Positions 25,632 to 35,200 of a DNA stretch of 64,000 bases are shown piece after piece. The DNA lies in contig NZ_JAODIX010000007.1 in assembly GCF_026586675.1 (NCBI RefSeq), positions 1 through 64,000 on the forward strand, in the 5' to 3' direction. The notes under the pieces were generated by a model that ran no database searches, was not told the DNA's origin, and worked only from the letters and a program-made list of their open reading frames with translations. How positions within the stretch are numbered: the first letter of the stretch is position 1; each line of letters starts with the position of its first letter. The DNA is from Halorubrum yunnanense. GTDB taxonomy: Archaea > Halobacteriota > Halobacteria > Halobacteriales > Haloferacaceae. The translations under genes were made by a program, and so were the position numbers.

Positions 25632-27017
25632 TCAGTACACGTACTCGCTCTCGTCGATGCCGACGTAGTCCCGCTTGACGCGCCGCTTGTTCCACTTGTA
25701 GCCGAGCAGCAGCTTCGCCGACTCCCACCCGGAGCGGTACGGCTGCGAGAGCAGCCCGTCACCCCCGGCCGCCAGCATGCCGTCGGCGGCGCCGATGATC
25801 CGGTTCCAGTCGTCCGGCCCATAGTCGGCGACCATGTCGGCCATCGTCACGTTGCGGACGGCCTCGTCGCCGATCGCCTCCTTCCAGCGACGGTTGTAGG
25901 CGGCCATGTCGCCCGCGGCGGCCAGCTCGCCGGCGATGGCGCCGGTGCGGACCGCGACGTGGTCGCCGCCCTCGTGGAAGGCGGAGGTCGTCCCCATCGC
26001 CCCGCCGACGACCGCGACCCCGGCTTCCGTCGGCGAGTCGATCGGGCGCGTCGAGGAGATGGGGTACGTCTCCGTCCCGTCCCGCTTGCCCGCGTCCTCA
26101 ACGATCGGGAAGTCCGCCTCGACGTCGTACTCGTCGCCGTACTGCCACTCCAAGAGGCGACGAATGTACTCGCCGCCCTGCGGGATCGACTCGTCGTCCG
26201 GGTCGAGCAGGGCGTACGCGTCGCGGTCGAACTCGTCGATGTCGAGCCCGATCGGCATCGTCAGCCCGACCCGGCAGACGCGGTCGTCGTTCGGGAATAT
26301 CCACGGGTACGCGGTCTCGCCGGGCATCACGCCCCACCAGAAGACGAGCGCGTCGTTCACCGCCTCGTACACCGCTTCGGGCACGCGACGGTACTCCTGG
26401 TACGCGATGTGGTTCGCCGTCCGAGAGGCGAGCCGCTCTGAGGCGGCCGCGTCTGCGGGGAGGTACTCGTCAAGCACGCGGTTGGTCACGGTGCGCTGGG
26501 GACCGTCCGCGAGCACGACGAAGTCGGCCCCGACCGGCTCCCCGCCGGCGAGTTCGAGCGTGTGCCGGGGGGCGCCGTCGCTCGGGTCGACGGAGAGGTC
26601 GGTGTCGACGCCGCGGACGGACACGCCGGTCCGGTACTCCGCCCCGGCGTCCTCCGCGCGGTCACGGAGCCAGTCGTCGAAGCGGGCGCGCTGGAAGGTG
26701 TAGCCGAACGTGTCGTACGAGGAGTCGATGCCCGTGGCGGTGAGCGTCGCCGCCTCGTCGGGACCGCGGAACTCCGCTCGGGTCAGCTCCCGCTGGACGA
26801 CGCCGTCGTCGAACTCGTCGGGGTGGATCCCCATGATGTCGACCCAGTAGTCCAAGATCCCGGCCGCGTCCGTCGAGTCGGGACCGAGCCGGTCGCGGTC
26901 GGCTCGCGGCACTCCTTTCTCGAGGACGAGGGCGTCGGCGCCGCGGGTCGCGGCCGCGTGCGCTGCGGAGGCGCCGGCCGGACCGCCACCCACGATTGCG
27001 ACGTCTACGCGTTCCAT
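25632..27017 (-). CDS. Geranylgeranyl-reductase family FAD oxidoreductase
   Basis: 461 aa. N-terminal FAD motif VAIVGGGPAGASAAHAAATRG, central FVVLADGP and late VAVVGGAMGTTSAFHEGGDH belong to the geranylgeranyl reductase/PHBH-type flavoprotein group, whose archaeal members saturate isoprenoid chains of membrane lipids or quinones. Several paralogues occur per haloarchaeal genome and this one's substrate is not certain. The C-terminal segment (GYKWNKRRVKRDYVGIDESE) is basic. Gene stands alone, converging on the M24-like gene. Confidence 0.75.
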   Translation of the reverse strand: MERVDVAIVGGGPAGASAAHAAATRGADALVLEKGVPRADRDRLGPDSTDAAGILDYWVDIMGIHPDEFDDGVVQRELTRAEFRGPDEAATLTATGIDSSYDTFGYTFQRARFDDWLRDRAEDAGAEYRTGVSVRGVDTDLSVDPSDGAPRHTLELAGGEPVGADFVVLADGPQRTVTNRVLDEYLPADAAASERLASRTANHIAYQEYRRVPEAVYEAVNDALVFWWGVMPGETAYPWIFPNDDRVCRVGLTMPIGLDIDEFDRDAYALLDPDDESIPQGGEYIRRLLEWQYGDEYDVEADFPIVEDAGKRDGTETYPISSTRPIDSPTEAGVAVVGGAMGTTSAFHEGGDHVAVRTGAIAGELAAAGDMAAYNRRWKEAIGDEAVRNVTMADMVADYGPDDWNRIIGAADGMLAAGGDGLLSQPYRSGWESAKLLLGYKWNKRRVKRDYVGIDESEYVY

Positions 27018-27048
27018 ATCCCGTGAGGTCGCCGTCCGGCTATTAAAT

Positions 27049-27945
27049 TCACGGTCCGGGACCGGGCGGCTCTCCGCCGCGTAGCAGCGCGGAGTGGTCC
27101 GCGATGACGCCGTCGACGCCCGCCGCCGCGAGCCGGTCGGCCTGATACCGCGTCTCGACTGTCCAGACGTTCACCGCGCGGCCCTCGTCGTGCGCGGCCG
27201 CGACGAGGTCGGTCTCGCCGGCCGCCGCGGCGCCGCCGAACCGCTCGGCGTCGAACAGCGGCGTGCCCCGGACCGCGTCGATCGGGGGGTGAACCGCGGT
27301 CGCGTCGTGCTCGCGGGCGATCGCGAGCCCGTCCGCGATCGACTCGGCGAACAGCGGGGCGACCGGCAGCGACGACAGCTCTCGGACCGCCGCGAGCGCT
27401 CCCTCGCAGAACGACGAGAACAGGAGGTCGTTCTCGCACCCCTCGGCGACGTCGAGCACGCTCTCGACGAACGGCCGCCAGACGGCGGTCCTGGCCGCGA
27501 GCGCGTCGCCCGCGAGCTTCTCGTCGGGGTGGAGGTGCCGCCGGCCGGGGTTCTTGAGCTCGACGTTCACGCCGACGTCCGAGGGGACCGCGCCGAGCGC
27601 GTCGGCGAGGAGCGGGACGGTCTCCCCGCTGTCGAGCACCTCGGCGCCGGTGACGGTCGCGGTGTCGGTCTCCCAGACGACGCCCGTCGCGTCCGTGAGC
27701 CCGCCGTCGTCGCGGCCGGAGAGCTGCGAGTCGTGAATAACGACGACGTCGCCGTCGGCGGTGGGCATGACGTCGATCTCGACCCAGTCGGCCCGTCGCC
27801 CGCCAGAGTCGTCCGAGCCGCCGGGGTCCTCCGCTCCCGCGGCTCCGGCGGCCCGCTCGACCGCCAGCACGGTGTTCTCGGGGTTCTCGCCGGCGAACCC
27901 GCGGTGGGCGATCAGGGTCGGATCGGGGTCGCCGAGGCCCGTCAT
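27049..27945 (-). CDS. Glycerophosphodiester phosphodiesterase (GDPD)
   Basis: 298 aa TIM barrel. The signature LIAHRGFAGENPENTVLA holds the first catalytic His; WVEIDVMPTADGDVVVIHD supplies the Glu/Asp metal ligands and second His; GVNVELKNPG and the C-terminal VNVWTV strand complete the site. Insertions rich in Gly/Asp at about 40-55 are typical haloarchaeal loops. It hydrolyses deacylated or dealkylated phosphodiesters to glycerol phosphate and an alcohol. Its ATG overlaps the stop of a 42-aa upstream gene by 4 nt (ATGA). Confidence 0.9.
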   Translation of the reverse strand: MTGLGDPDPTLIAHRGFAGENPENTVLAVERAAGAAGAEDPGGSDDSGGRRADWVEIDVMPTADGDVVVIHDSQLSGRDDGGLTDATGVVWETDTATVTGAEVLDSGETVPLLADALGAVPSDVGVNVELKNPGRRHLHPDEKLAGDALAARTAVWRPFVESVLDVAEGCENDLLFSSFCEGALAAVRELSSLPVAPLFAESIADGLAIAREHDATAVHPPIDAVRGTPLFDAERFGGAAAAGETDLVAAAHDEGRAVNVWTVETRYQADRLAAAGVDGVIADHSALLRGGEPPGPGP

Positions 27946-28070
27946 ATCGCGTCGAGCGCGGCGTCGACGACGACGCCGACCGCCTCGGTGACGGCGGACT
28001 TGGCCCGCTCGAGCGGGCCGGTCGACTCCTCGCCGTCGTCACGGGCCCGATCGTCGGTTTCCTCGGCCAT
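27942..28070 (-). CDS. 42-aa protein coupled to GDPD
   Basis: ATG 28070 opens a 43-codon frame (MAEETDDRARDDGEEST start) whose TGA overlaps the GDPD ATG (ATGA). The N-terminal half is acidic and polar; the C-terminal part PLERAKSAVTEAVGVVVDAA is an amphipathic or weakly hydrophobic helix. The overlap and lack of any other explanation for this interval support a real gene. No homologue recognised; a peripheral membrane or regulatory peptide for the phosphodiesterase is possible. Confidence 0.55.
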   Translation of the reverse strand: MAEETDDRARDDGEESTGPLERAKSAVTEAVGVVVDAALDAI

Positions 28071-28083
28071 CGTCGAACCGCCG

Positions 28084-28740
28084 TCAGACGTGCTCCTCGT
28101 ACGGCTGCACGACGACGAAGCCGTCGGGGCCGTCGAAGCGCATCTGGTACCGCTCCCCGGACTCCTGGCCGATCATGTCCGAGAGGCTGCGATTGACCTC
28201 GACGCTCGGGGAGGTACCGCCCCAGGCGACTGTCGCGCTCGGGTCCGTTGACACGGGCGGCTCCAAGGCGATCGGGTCGCCGTGGGTGGTGAGCGCGACG
28301 TAGCCCGGCCCCTCGAGGTAGACGTTGCTGAAGCCGCCGGCGAACGAGCCGGCGAGGCTGTCGATCGTGCTGATCTCGTAGGAGAGCGCCTCCTCGAAGG
28401 CGAGCACGTCCTCGCCGTTGACCGTGATCGACTCGCCGGCGTCGAGCTCGACGACCTGCACCTTCTTGCCGCCGTCGGCGAAGTAGACGTGGCCTCGCCC
28501 TTCGACGGCCATGATCGGGGTCCCTTCGCCGGTGGCCGCCTCCTTGAGGAAGCCCGTGATCCCGCCCTCCGCGGACGCCTTCCCGGTGAACGAGACGTCG
28601 CCGGTGTACGCGACCATCGACCCGGCCTTCGCCATCACGGTGCCGTCGACCTCGACGTCGAGGGTGTAGCTGTTCTCTCGCTGGAACGGTTCCGCGCTCT
28701 CCGTCGGCGCGTTCTCGGTGGTGAACTGATCGAGATTCAT
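28084..28740 (-). CDS. AIM24/TIGR00266 family protein
   Basis: 218 aa, beta-rich. The stretches VDGTVMAKAGSMVAYTGDVSF, GHVYFADGGKKVQVVELD and SGERYQMRFDGPDGFVVVQ match the AIM24 family (DUF124), which forms trimers of double beta-sandwiches. In mitochondria AIM24 is linked to respiratory complexes; the archaeal role is unknown. ATG 28740 gives the shortest sensible N-terminus (MNLDQFTTEN). Separated from the CcdA gene by 95 nt, so probably its own unit. Confidence 0.8.
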   Translation of the reverse strand: MNLDQFTTENAPTESAEPFQRENSYTLDVEVDGTVMAKAGSMVAYTGDVSFTGKASAEGGITGFLKEAATGEGTPIMAVEGRGHVYFADGGKKVQVVELDAGESITVNGEDVLAFEEALSYEISTIDSLAGSFAGGFSNVYLEGPGYVALTTHGDPIALEPPVSTDPSATVAWGGTSPSVEVNRSLSDMIGQESGERYQMRFDGPDGFVVVQPYEEHV

Positions 28741-28835
28741 ATTGCGGGGACCGAACGCGTCGGTTCGGCTACGGCCCGATTCCGCGCCATCGAATATGAA
28801 TGTAGGGTCCGTGGCCGCCGTTTCTCGTCGAGCGT

Positions 28836-29501
28836 TCAGTAGACCACGAGCGAGAGGTACAGCTGGCCGACGCCGGCGGCAACCATCACCGCGCCGGCGA
28901 CCCGCTTCAGGGTCCCAGCGTGGGCCATCACGCGGTTCGCGTTGCCGATGAGCCCCACGCCAGTCGCCACGGTCGTCGCGGCCATCAGGATCGCGACAGT
29001 ACACCCGTAGACAGCGATGAGGACGAGGGCGGCGTCGCCCGGGAGCGCGATAGCGCGCGCGACGATGGCGAGGAAGATGGGGGCGACGCAGCCCGCGCCG
29101 GCGAGCGCGTACCCCGCACCGAACACTCCGAACCCCAAGACGCTCGACCGCCGCTTCGGGAGCGAGACCGAGAACGAGGGCGCCCGCCCGACGAGGACGA
29201 GCAGCCCGAAGGCGACGAGCAGCCCGCCGACGAGCGTCTCGAAGACGGCGATGCCCGACAGCGTCGACTGCCCGACCCTGACCGTCGCGCCCGCGAGCGC
29301 CGCGAACGTGGCTAACACGCCGAGCGCGGCCGCGAGGCCGCGCACCCCCGCTCCGGCCACCGAGGCCTCGTCGGCGTCGACGGAGTTCACGTAGAAGCCG
29401 ACGTACCCCGGCAGCAGCGGGTACGCGCACGGCGAGAAGAACGTCGCGACTCCCGCGGTCAGGGCGAACGGGACGTTGGTCGCGAGCGAGACGTCGGTCA
29501 T
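28836..29501 (-). CDS. CcdA-type cytochrome c biogenesis/thiol transfer membrane protein
   Basis: 221 aa, six hydrophobic segments. The first contains ATFFSPCAYPLLPGYVGFYV with Cys-Pro geometry, and the fourth YALAGAGCVAPIFLAIVA supplies the second cysteine of the membrane redox pair, as in CcdA/DsbD. It carries electrons across the membrane to extracytoplasmic thioredoxin-like partners. The gene follows the TlpA-like gene after a 16-nt gap in the same direction, completing an SCO-TlpA-CcdA operon. Confidence 0.85.
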   Translation of the reverse strand: MTDVSLATNVPFALTAGVATFFSPCAYPLLPGYVGFYVNSVDADEASVAGAGVRGLAAALGVLATFAALAGATVRVGQSTLSGIAVFETLVGGLLVAFGLLVLVGRAPSFSVSLPKRRSSVLGFGVFGAGYALAGAGCVAPIFLAIVARAIALPGDAALVLIAVYGCTVAILMAATTVATGVGLIGNANRVMAHAGTLKRVAGAVMVAAGVGQLYLSLVVY

Positions 29502-29517
29502 CGGTCGATCCCTCCCG

Positions 29518-30060
29518 TCATCGGTCGAGCGCCGTCTCGATTCCCTCCACGAACTCTTCCGTCGTGTGGGTCCCGGACGTCGCCCACCGGACGCGTCCCG
29601 TCGCGTCGACGGCGCGCGCGCTCGGGTAGCCGCCGACGTTGAGCCGAGCCGCGAGCTCGGCGGTCACGTCCGCGGCGACGAGCCAGTCGCCGTCGTGCTC
29701 GGTCCACCAGTCGGCGACCGTCTCCTCGCTGACCGCGCCGCCGACGTCCTCTGGCGTGACCGAGACGAACAGCACCTCGTCACCGAGCCGGTCGTGCGCC
29801 TCGACGAGGTCGGGCATCTGCTCGATGCAGGGCTTACACCACGTCGCGAAGAAGTCGATGAACGTCGGGCGGTCGAGGGCCGGGAGCGTCACCTCGCCGT
29901 CGCGGCTCCCCGGCGCGTCGACCGTGTCGAGCGTCACCGGGTCGACCGGCTCGGGGGCGTCGCCGCCGGGCGCGGCGGGGACGTTCCCCGTCGCGACGGC
30001 GCCGGCGCCTCCGAGAGCCCCGACGCTGGCGATCCCGGCGAGGAGGTGGCGGCGCCTCAC
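29518..30060 (-). CDS. TlpA/ResA-like thioredoxin-fold protein, exported
   Basis: 180 aa. N-terminal MRRRHLLAGIASVGALGGAG is a twin-arginine-style signal. The thioredoxin fold follows with the redox motif TWCKPCIEQMPDLVEAH (CKPC) and DVLFVSVTPED-like strand. Such proteins reduce extracytoplasmic disulfides of heme-binding or copper-binding partners. GTG start at 30060 overlaps the SCO1 stop (GTGA), and CcdA lies immediately downstream to recharge it with electrons. Confidence 0.85.
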   Translation of the reverse strand: MRRRHLLAGIASVGALGGAGAVATGNVPAAPGGDAPEPVDPVTLDTVDAPGSRDGEVTLPALDRPTFIDFFATWCKPCIEQMPDLVEAHDRLGDEVLFVSVTPEDVGGAVSEETVADWWTEHDGDWLVAADVTAELAARLNVGGYPSARAVDATGRVRWATSGTHTTEEFVEGIETALDR

Positions 30061-30749
30061 GCGGTGATCACCCGATCGAAGTCGTCCACGAGCGCCTCGA
30101 TGTCCGTGTTCGTTCCGCCGGGGTACGCCCGTTCGACGATCCCCTGCTCGTTGACGAGCAGAATGAGACCGTAGTGCGGGAACGTGTACTCCGTCTCGTA
30201 CTGGTCGGGGTCAGTCTTCTCGATCTTCAGCCCGAAGTTGTCCATCATCAGTTCCTTGCCCGCCTCGTAGCTCTCAGGGCGGAGGAAGTGCCAGTTGCCC
30301 GCGTCGAGGTCGACGCCCTGCTGACCGGCGTACTCGCGGAGAGCCTCGGCGGTGTCGCGCTGGGGATCGAACGTGAGCGGGAGGAACGCAGCCCGGTCGC
30401 CGTATCCCTGCTCGGCGGCGTACTCCTGCGCGCGCCGAAGCCGGAGGATCAGCGCCGGACAGACGCCCTTGGGGCAGTTCGTGTAGAAGGAGGTCCAGAG
30501 GAACGCGCGGTCTCCCTCGAACTGTCCGGTCGACACCTCCTCGCCCGTGATCGGATCCGGGACGGTGAACTCGGGCATCTCGTCGCCGTAGCTCGGGTGG
30601 ACGGCCTCGCTGAGGTCCTGCTCCGGCGGTCCGAGCACCGCGCCCTCGGCCCCCGAGTCGCCGAGGACGCCGAGACAGCCGGCGGTGCCGACGGCCGCGC
30701 CGACGCCGGTCCCGGCCGCGAGCGACCGCAGGTAGGTGCGACGGTCCAT
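30057..30749 (-). CDS. SCO1/SenC family copper chaperone, Tat lipoprotein
   Basis: 230 aa. MDRRTYLRSLAAGTG with a later VGTAGCLG lipobox indicates Tat export and lipid anchoring. The SCO domain holds the copper-binding Cys pair in FYTNCPKGVCPALI (CxxxC) and a His in the late FPHYGLILLV strand. SCO proteins deliver copper to the CuA centre of cytochrome oxidase or act as thiol reductases. First gene of the SCO-TlpA-CcdA unit, coupled by 4-nt overlap to TlpA. Confidence 0.85.
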   Translation of the reverse strand: MDRRTYLRSLAAGTGVGAAVGTAGCLGVLGDSGAEGAVLGPPEQDLSEAVHPSYGDEMPEFTVPDPITGEEVSTGQFEGDRAFLWTSFYTNCPKGVCPALILRLRRAQEYAAEQGYGDRAAFLPLTFDPQRDTAEALREYAGQQGVDLDAGNWHFLRPESYEAGKELMMDNFGLKIEKTDPDQYETEYTFPHYGLILLVNEQGIVERAYPGGTNTDIEALVDDFDRVITA

Positions 30750-30957
30750 AGTTCTGTTCGGATCTACGTGGGCGCTCGTAAATGAACCTCGCGACTGGTC
30801 GCATCGCGTGGCGACGGGCGCACGAGCACCGGACCGCCGTCGTTGGGAGCGATCCCGACGTGAATCCGCCGGAATCGAACCCGATCGACGCCGGAACGGT
30901 CATGGTACCACGACCCTCGCAAGCGTTATCCCCGGAACGCCCGTCTGTTTGGCTGCA

Positions 30958-31164
30958 ATGGCAAACGGTAAGGTTGACTTCTTCAACGACACTGGCGGCT
31001 ACGGTTTCATTTCGACTGACGACGGCGATCTCGACGACGACGAGGACGTGTTCTTCCACATGGAAGACGTCGGCGGCCCGGACCTCGAGGAGGGCCAAGA
31101 GGTCGAATTCGACATCGAGTCGTCCCCCAAGGGACCCCGCGCGACGAACCTCGTCCGCAACTAA
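30958..31164 (+). CDS. cspA: Cold-shock domain protein (CspA-like)
   Basis: 68 aa, a single cold-shock domain. It has the RNP-1-like NDTGGYGFIST and RNP-2-like DVFFHMED motifs and ends GPRATNLVRN, as in haloarchaeal CspA. It binds single-stranded RNA/DNA. The Lys residues of bacterial RNP-1 are largely replaced by acidic or neutral ones, as expected for a halophile. A tandem relative with a zinc ribbon is encoded at 59669. Confidence 0.9.
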   Translation: MANGKVDFFNDTGGYGFISTDDGDLDDDEDVFFHMEDVGGPDLEEGQEVEFDIESSPKGPRATNLVRN

Positions 31165-31346
31165 CGATTCTACCGCGGACGCCGCGTCCGCACGCATTAC
31201 CGGACTTCGTCGCCGGTCGGCCGGACCGGCGACCGTTCCGTTCTTTCACGCTTATTCCACCCCGACGAGCGACGCGCTCGGTCACGCACCGACACTCGCT
31301 GGCGGGCGACTGCCGGCCGTCGGCCGCGATCCGCCGCGATCGACCA

Positions 31347-31354
31347 TTTAAATA
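31347..31354 (+). promoter_or_regulatory. TATA box of radB
   Basis: TTTAAATA centred about 28 nt upstream of the GTG at 31379, the spacing expected for a leaderless haloarchaeal gene. Confidence 0.7.
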
Positions 31355-31378
31355 CGGGCGCGGGCAAGGCGTCAGATA

Positions 31379-32086
31379 GTGAGCGATCCGATCCCGACCG
31401 GCTGTCGGCCGGTCGACGACCTGTTGGGCGGCGGATTCGAGCGCGGAGTCGTCACGCAGGTGTACGGCCCGCCCGCAGCCGGGAAGACGAACCTCGCGCT
31501 GGCCGCGGCCGTCGAGGTCGCCGGCGGGGGCGACCGGGCCCTCTACATTGACACTGAGGGGCTCTCCATCGACCGGTTCGAGCAGCTGGCCGCGGGACGC
31601 GCTGACGACCCCGACGTCGACGACACGGTCGAGGAGATCGCGTCGCGGCTGGTGATCTCCGAGGCGTACGACTTCGACGACCAGCGGGAGGCGGTCCGCG
31701 ACGCCGAGGAGCTCGCCGCGGAGGTCGATCTGATCGTGTTGGACTCCGCGACGGGCTTCTACCGACTTGAGCGCGCGGGCGACACCGAGGGCGGCGAGTC
31801 GCTCCGGAAGGTCGCCAAGCAGGTGACGCATCTCCTCTCGTTGGCCCGCCGCCACGATCTGGCCGTCGTGATCACGAACCAGGTGTTCACCGACCCCGAC
31901 TCCGACCGCGACCGCGCGCTCGGGGGCAACACGCTGAATCACTGGACCGGCGCAATCGTCCGCGTCGACCGCTTCCGTGGCGGGAACCGGCGAGCCACGC
32001 TGGAGAAACACCGTTCGAAGCCCGCCGGCGACTCCGCCACCTTCCGGATCGTCGCCGACGGGCTGGCGGAGGGCGGAGACGCGTAG
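31379..32086 (+). CDS. radB: DNA repair and recombination protein RadB
   Basis: 235 aa, shorter than RadA because the N-terminal HhH domain is absent. Walker A VYGPPAAGKTNLAL and Walker B DLIVLDSATGFYR are intact, preceded by IPTGCRPVDDLLGGGFERGVV, the typical RadB start. C-terminal KHRSKPAGDSATFRI matches archaeal RadB. It is a RecA-family paralogue that assists RadA in homologous recombination. GTG start, supported by a TATA box. Confidence 0.92.
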   Translation: MSDPIPTGCRPVDDLLGGGFERGVVTQVYGPPAAGKTNLALAAAVEVAGGGDRALYIDTEGLSIDRFEQLAAGRADDPDVDDTVEEIASRLVISEAYDFDDQREAVRDAEELAAEVDLIVLDSATGFYRLERAGDTEGGESLRKVAKQVTHLLSLARRHDLAVVITNQVFTDPDSDRDRALGGNTLNHWTGAIVRVDRFRGGNRRATLEKHRSKPAGDSATFRIVADGLAEGGDA

Positions 32087-32251
32087 TCTCCGCGTTGTGC
32101 CGGAGCGTTCATCGCTTTCTCCGGAGCCCGACGAACGACCGAGCGCGTCGACTCGGACGAGCGACCGCCCCGCTGCTGGCCGTTGTCGGCCCCCGTTTCG
32201 AGGGTCACCTCGAGCGGGAGAGTTAAGCCCCTTCTTCCGACCTAACACGTA

Positions 32252-35200
32252 ATGAGCGATCGGGCGAGTCGGCTCGGACGAGCGACCGTCCTGCTCGTAG
32301 TTGCGTGCGTCCTCGTTTCGGGGGTTGCCCCGGCGGTGATGGCCGGCGGTCTCGGCGGCGCGGGACCCGGTGAGGGCGACGCCGTCTCGTCACAGCCGTC
32401 CGACGCGGTCGCGACGGCCAGCGGTTCCGGGGCGCCCGACGCCGTCGGTACCGGGCTGCGATCGGCGACCGGCACCGTCGAGGTCGTCGTGCGCTTCGAG
32501 GGCGACGCCGAGTTCGGACCACGGGCCGCCAGCAACGGGGAAGGAATGTCGACTGCCGACCTCAAGTCGAGCGCCGAGAGCGCGCAGGGCGACTTCGAGC
32601 GCTTCGCAGAGCGGAAGCCCGGCGTCACGGTCGAGCGGAGCTTCTGGCTCGCGAACGCGATGCTCGTCACGGTCGACACCGAGAGCGTCGCGGTCGAACG
32701 CCTCCTCGACGTGCGCGGCGTCGAACGCGTCCACGAGAACTTCCGGGTCGAACTCGACTCAGCGGCGGGAGCTGGCGGCGGAGGCGGCGACAGTGAAACT
32801 GCGGTCGGCGCTCCCAGTCCTGTCGCCGGTCCCACAGCCGGGGCCGTCTCGGCGAGCTCGACGTCGGCGAACGCGACATACGGCGTCGAGATGGTCCGGG
32901 CGCCCGAAGTCTGGGAGGAGTTCGACACGAGGGGCGCGGGCGCGACGGTCGCGGTACTGGACACCGGGATCGATCCGAATCATCCGGACCTCACCGTGAG
33001 CGGGTGGGCGGAGTACGATGCGGAGGGAAACCTGGTGAGTGACGATGTCTCAGATGCGTCTGACGTCAACGGCCACGGCACCCACGTCGCGGGGACCGTC
33101 GCCGGCGGGAACGCGAGCGGGACGGCGATCGGTGTCGCCCCGGAGGCGGACCTGTACGGCGTGAAGGTGTTGGGCGACGACGGGACCGGCAGCTTCGCGC
33201 AGGTCGTCGCGGGAATGGAGTACGCAACGGACAACACGAGCGCGGACGTGCTTCAGATGAGCCTCGGCGCTCAGGGGTACGAGAGCGGATTCATCGAGCC
33301 GGTCCAGAACGCTCGGAGTACCGGGAAGGTCGTGGTCGCCTCGGCCGGAAACAGCGGGAGCGGGGCGTCGAGCTCGCCCGGGAACGTGTACGATTCGTTC
33401 GCCGTGGGTGCCGTCGACGCCAACCGCGACGTCGCCTCTTTCTCCGGGGGCGAGACGCTGAACACGAGCGCGGACTGGAACGACACGAACGGGACGGCGG
33501 AGTGGCCGGCGGAGTACGTCGTTCCCGACGCGTCGGCGCCGGGCGTAGACGTCAACTCCTCACTATCGGGCGGCGGATACGGATTGAAGGACGGAACCTC
33601 CATGGCCGCGCCCCACGTCTCCGGCGTGGCGGCGCTGGTGCTCTCGTCGACGTCGCGGAACGTCTCCGACGATGAGCTCTACGACGCGATCAGGAGTACC
33701 GCGAACCACCCGAAGAACAATTCTACCGCCGACACCCGGTACGGAACCGGGATCGTCGACGCCTACGCGGCCGTCTCGTCGACGGAGCCGTCCTACGACG
33801 TGTCCGATCTCGGCTCGCCCCCGATCGTCGAGCGGAACGGGACGATCGACGCCACGGCAACCGTGACGAACGCGGGGCGGATACCCGGCGAGAACCGCAC
33901 CGTCGAACTCCGACTGACAGATCCGGCGAACGAGAGCGACGTACGCGAACTGGCCGCGACGAACGTCTCACTCGGCGTCGATAACGCCACGACCGTCGCG
34001 CTCGACGGGACCGTTCCGAGCGACTTCGGAACCGGCGAGACGGCAGTCGCGCTCGCCACGCCCGAGGGGACGGTTAACGCGACGGCCCGAGTCGCCGACG
34101 CGGTCGGCACGGTGAACGGCACCGTCACCGACGCGGAGACGAACGCGACCCTCTCCGCCGTCGACGTGGTTGTCCGAAACGGCACCGAGACGGTCGCAGA
34201 GACGACGACCGGCGAGAGCGGAAGCTACGACGTCGACGTCCCGGCGACCAGTCTCACCGCCACCGCGAGCAACGCGACGTACGCGCCCGCCAACGAGACG
34301 GTCGATCTGAACGGTTCCGGCGACGCCGCCACCGCGAACTTCTCGCTGACGCTCCGAAACGGGACGCTCGCCGGGTTCGTGAACGCGAGCGACGACCTCG
34401 GCCGCCCGTCGAACGCGACGGTGACTGTCACGAACGAGACGAACGCGACCGTCGCCGCTGTCGACGCGGCGGATGACGGGTCGTACGCGATCGATCTCCG
34501 ACCCGGGTCGTACGACGTCACCGCGGAGGCGCCTGACTTCCTCCCAGACGCGCGAGCCGGCCTGACGGTCGATCCGAACGCGACTACGGATCCGGAACTC
34601 GTACTCGATCCGAAAGCGGCGACGCTCTCCGGAACGGTGACGAACGAGAGCAGCGGCGACCCGGTCGCCGGCGCGACGGTGACCGCCGGATCGGCCTCGA
34701 CCGACACCGGAACCGATGGGAACTACTCGGTCACGGTCGATCGCGGCGATCGGACGCTGGCAGTCTCGGCGGCCGGCTACAACGAGTCGTCGCGGACGCT
34801 CGACCTCGCGGCGAACGAGTCGCGCGAGGCGGACGTCCCGCTGACCCCGACGGCGGTGTTCGCGGTTGCCTCGATCTCCGGGCCGAACGAGATCGAACAG
34901 GGGTCGAGCGGCGAGTTCACGATCGAGGTCCGCAACGACGGCAGAGCGGCCGGGACCGTCACCGCGATCGCAGCCGTCTCGCCGAGCGGAACGGTCGACC
35001 CGGCGTCGCAGTCGTTCTCGGGCGTCGCGGTCGGTGCGACTCGATCGGCGACTGTGATGGTCTCGCTCGGGGACGGCGCGTCGACCGAGAAGCACGAGTT
35101 CACCGCCTCGATCGAGAGCGGCGACGACGCTCAAACGCGTTCGTTCGACGCGGTCAGTGGCGGAGATAACGATGATGAGAACACGGACGACGGGGGCAGT

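Noticed and set aside
28741-29430. N-terminal extension of the AIM24 protein
   Set aside because: The added residues overlap the CcdA gene in another frame and carry no conserved features.
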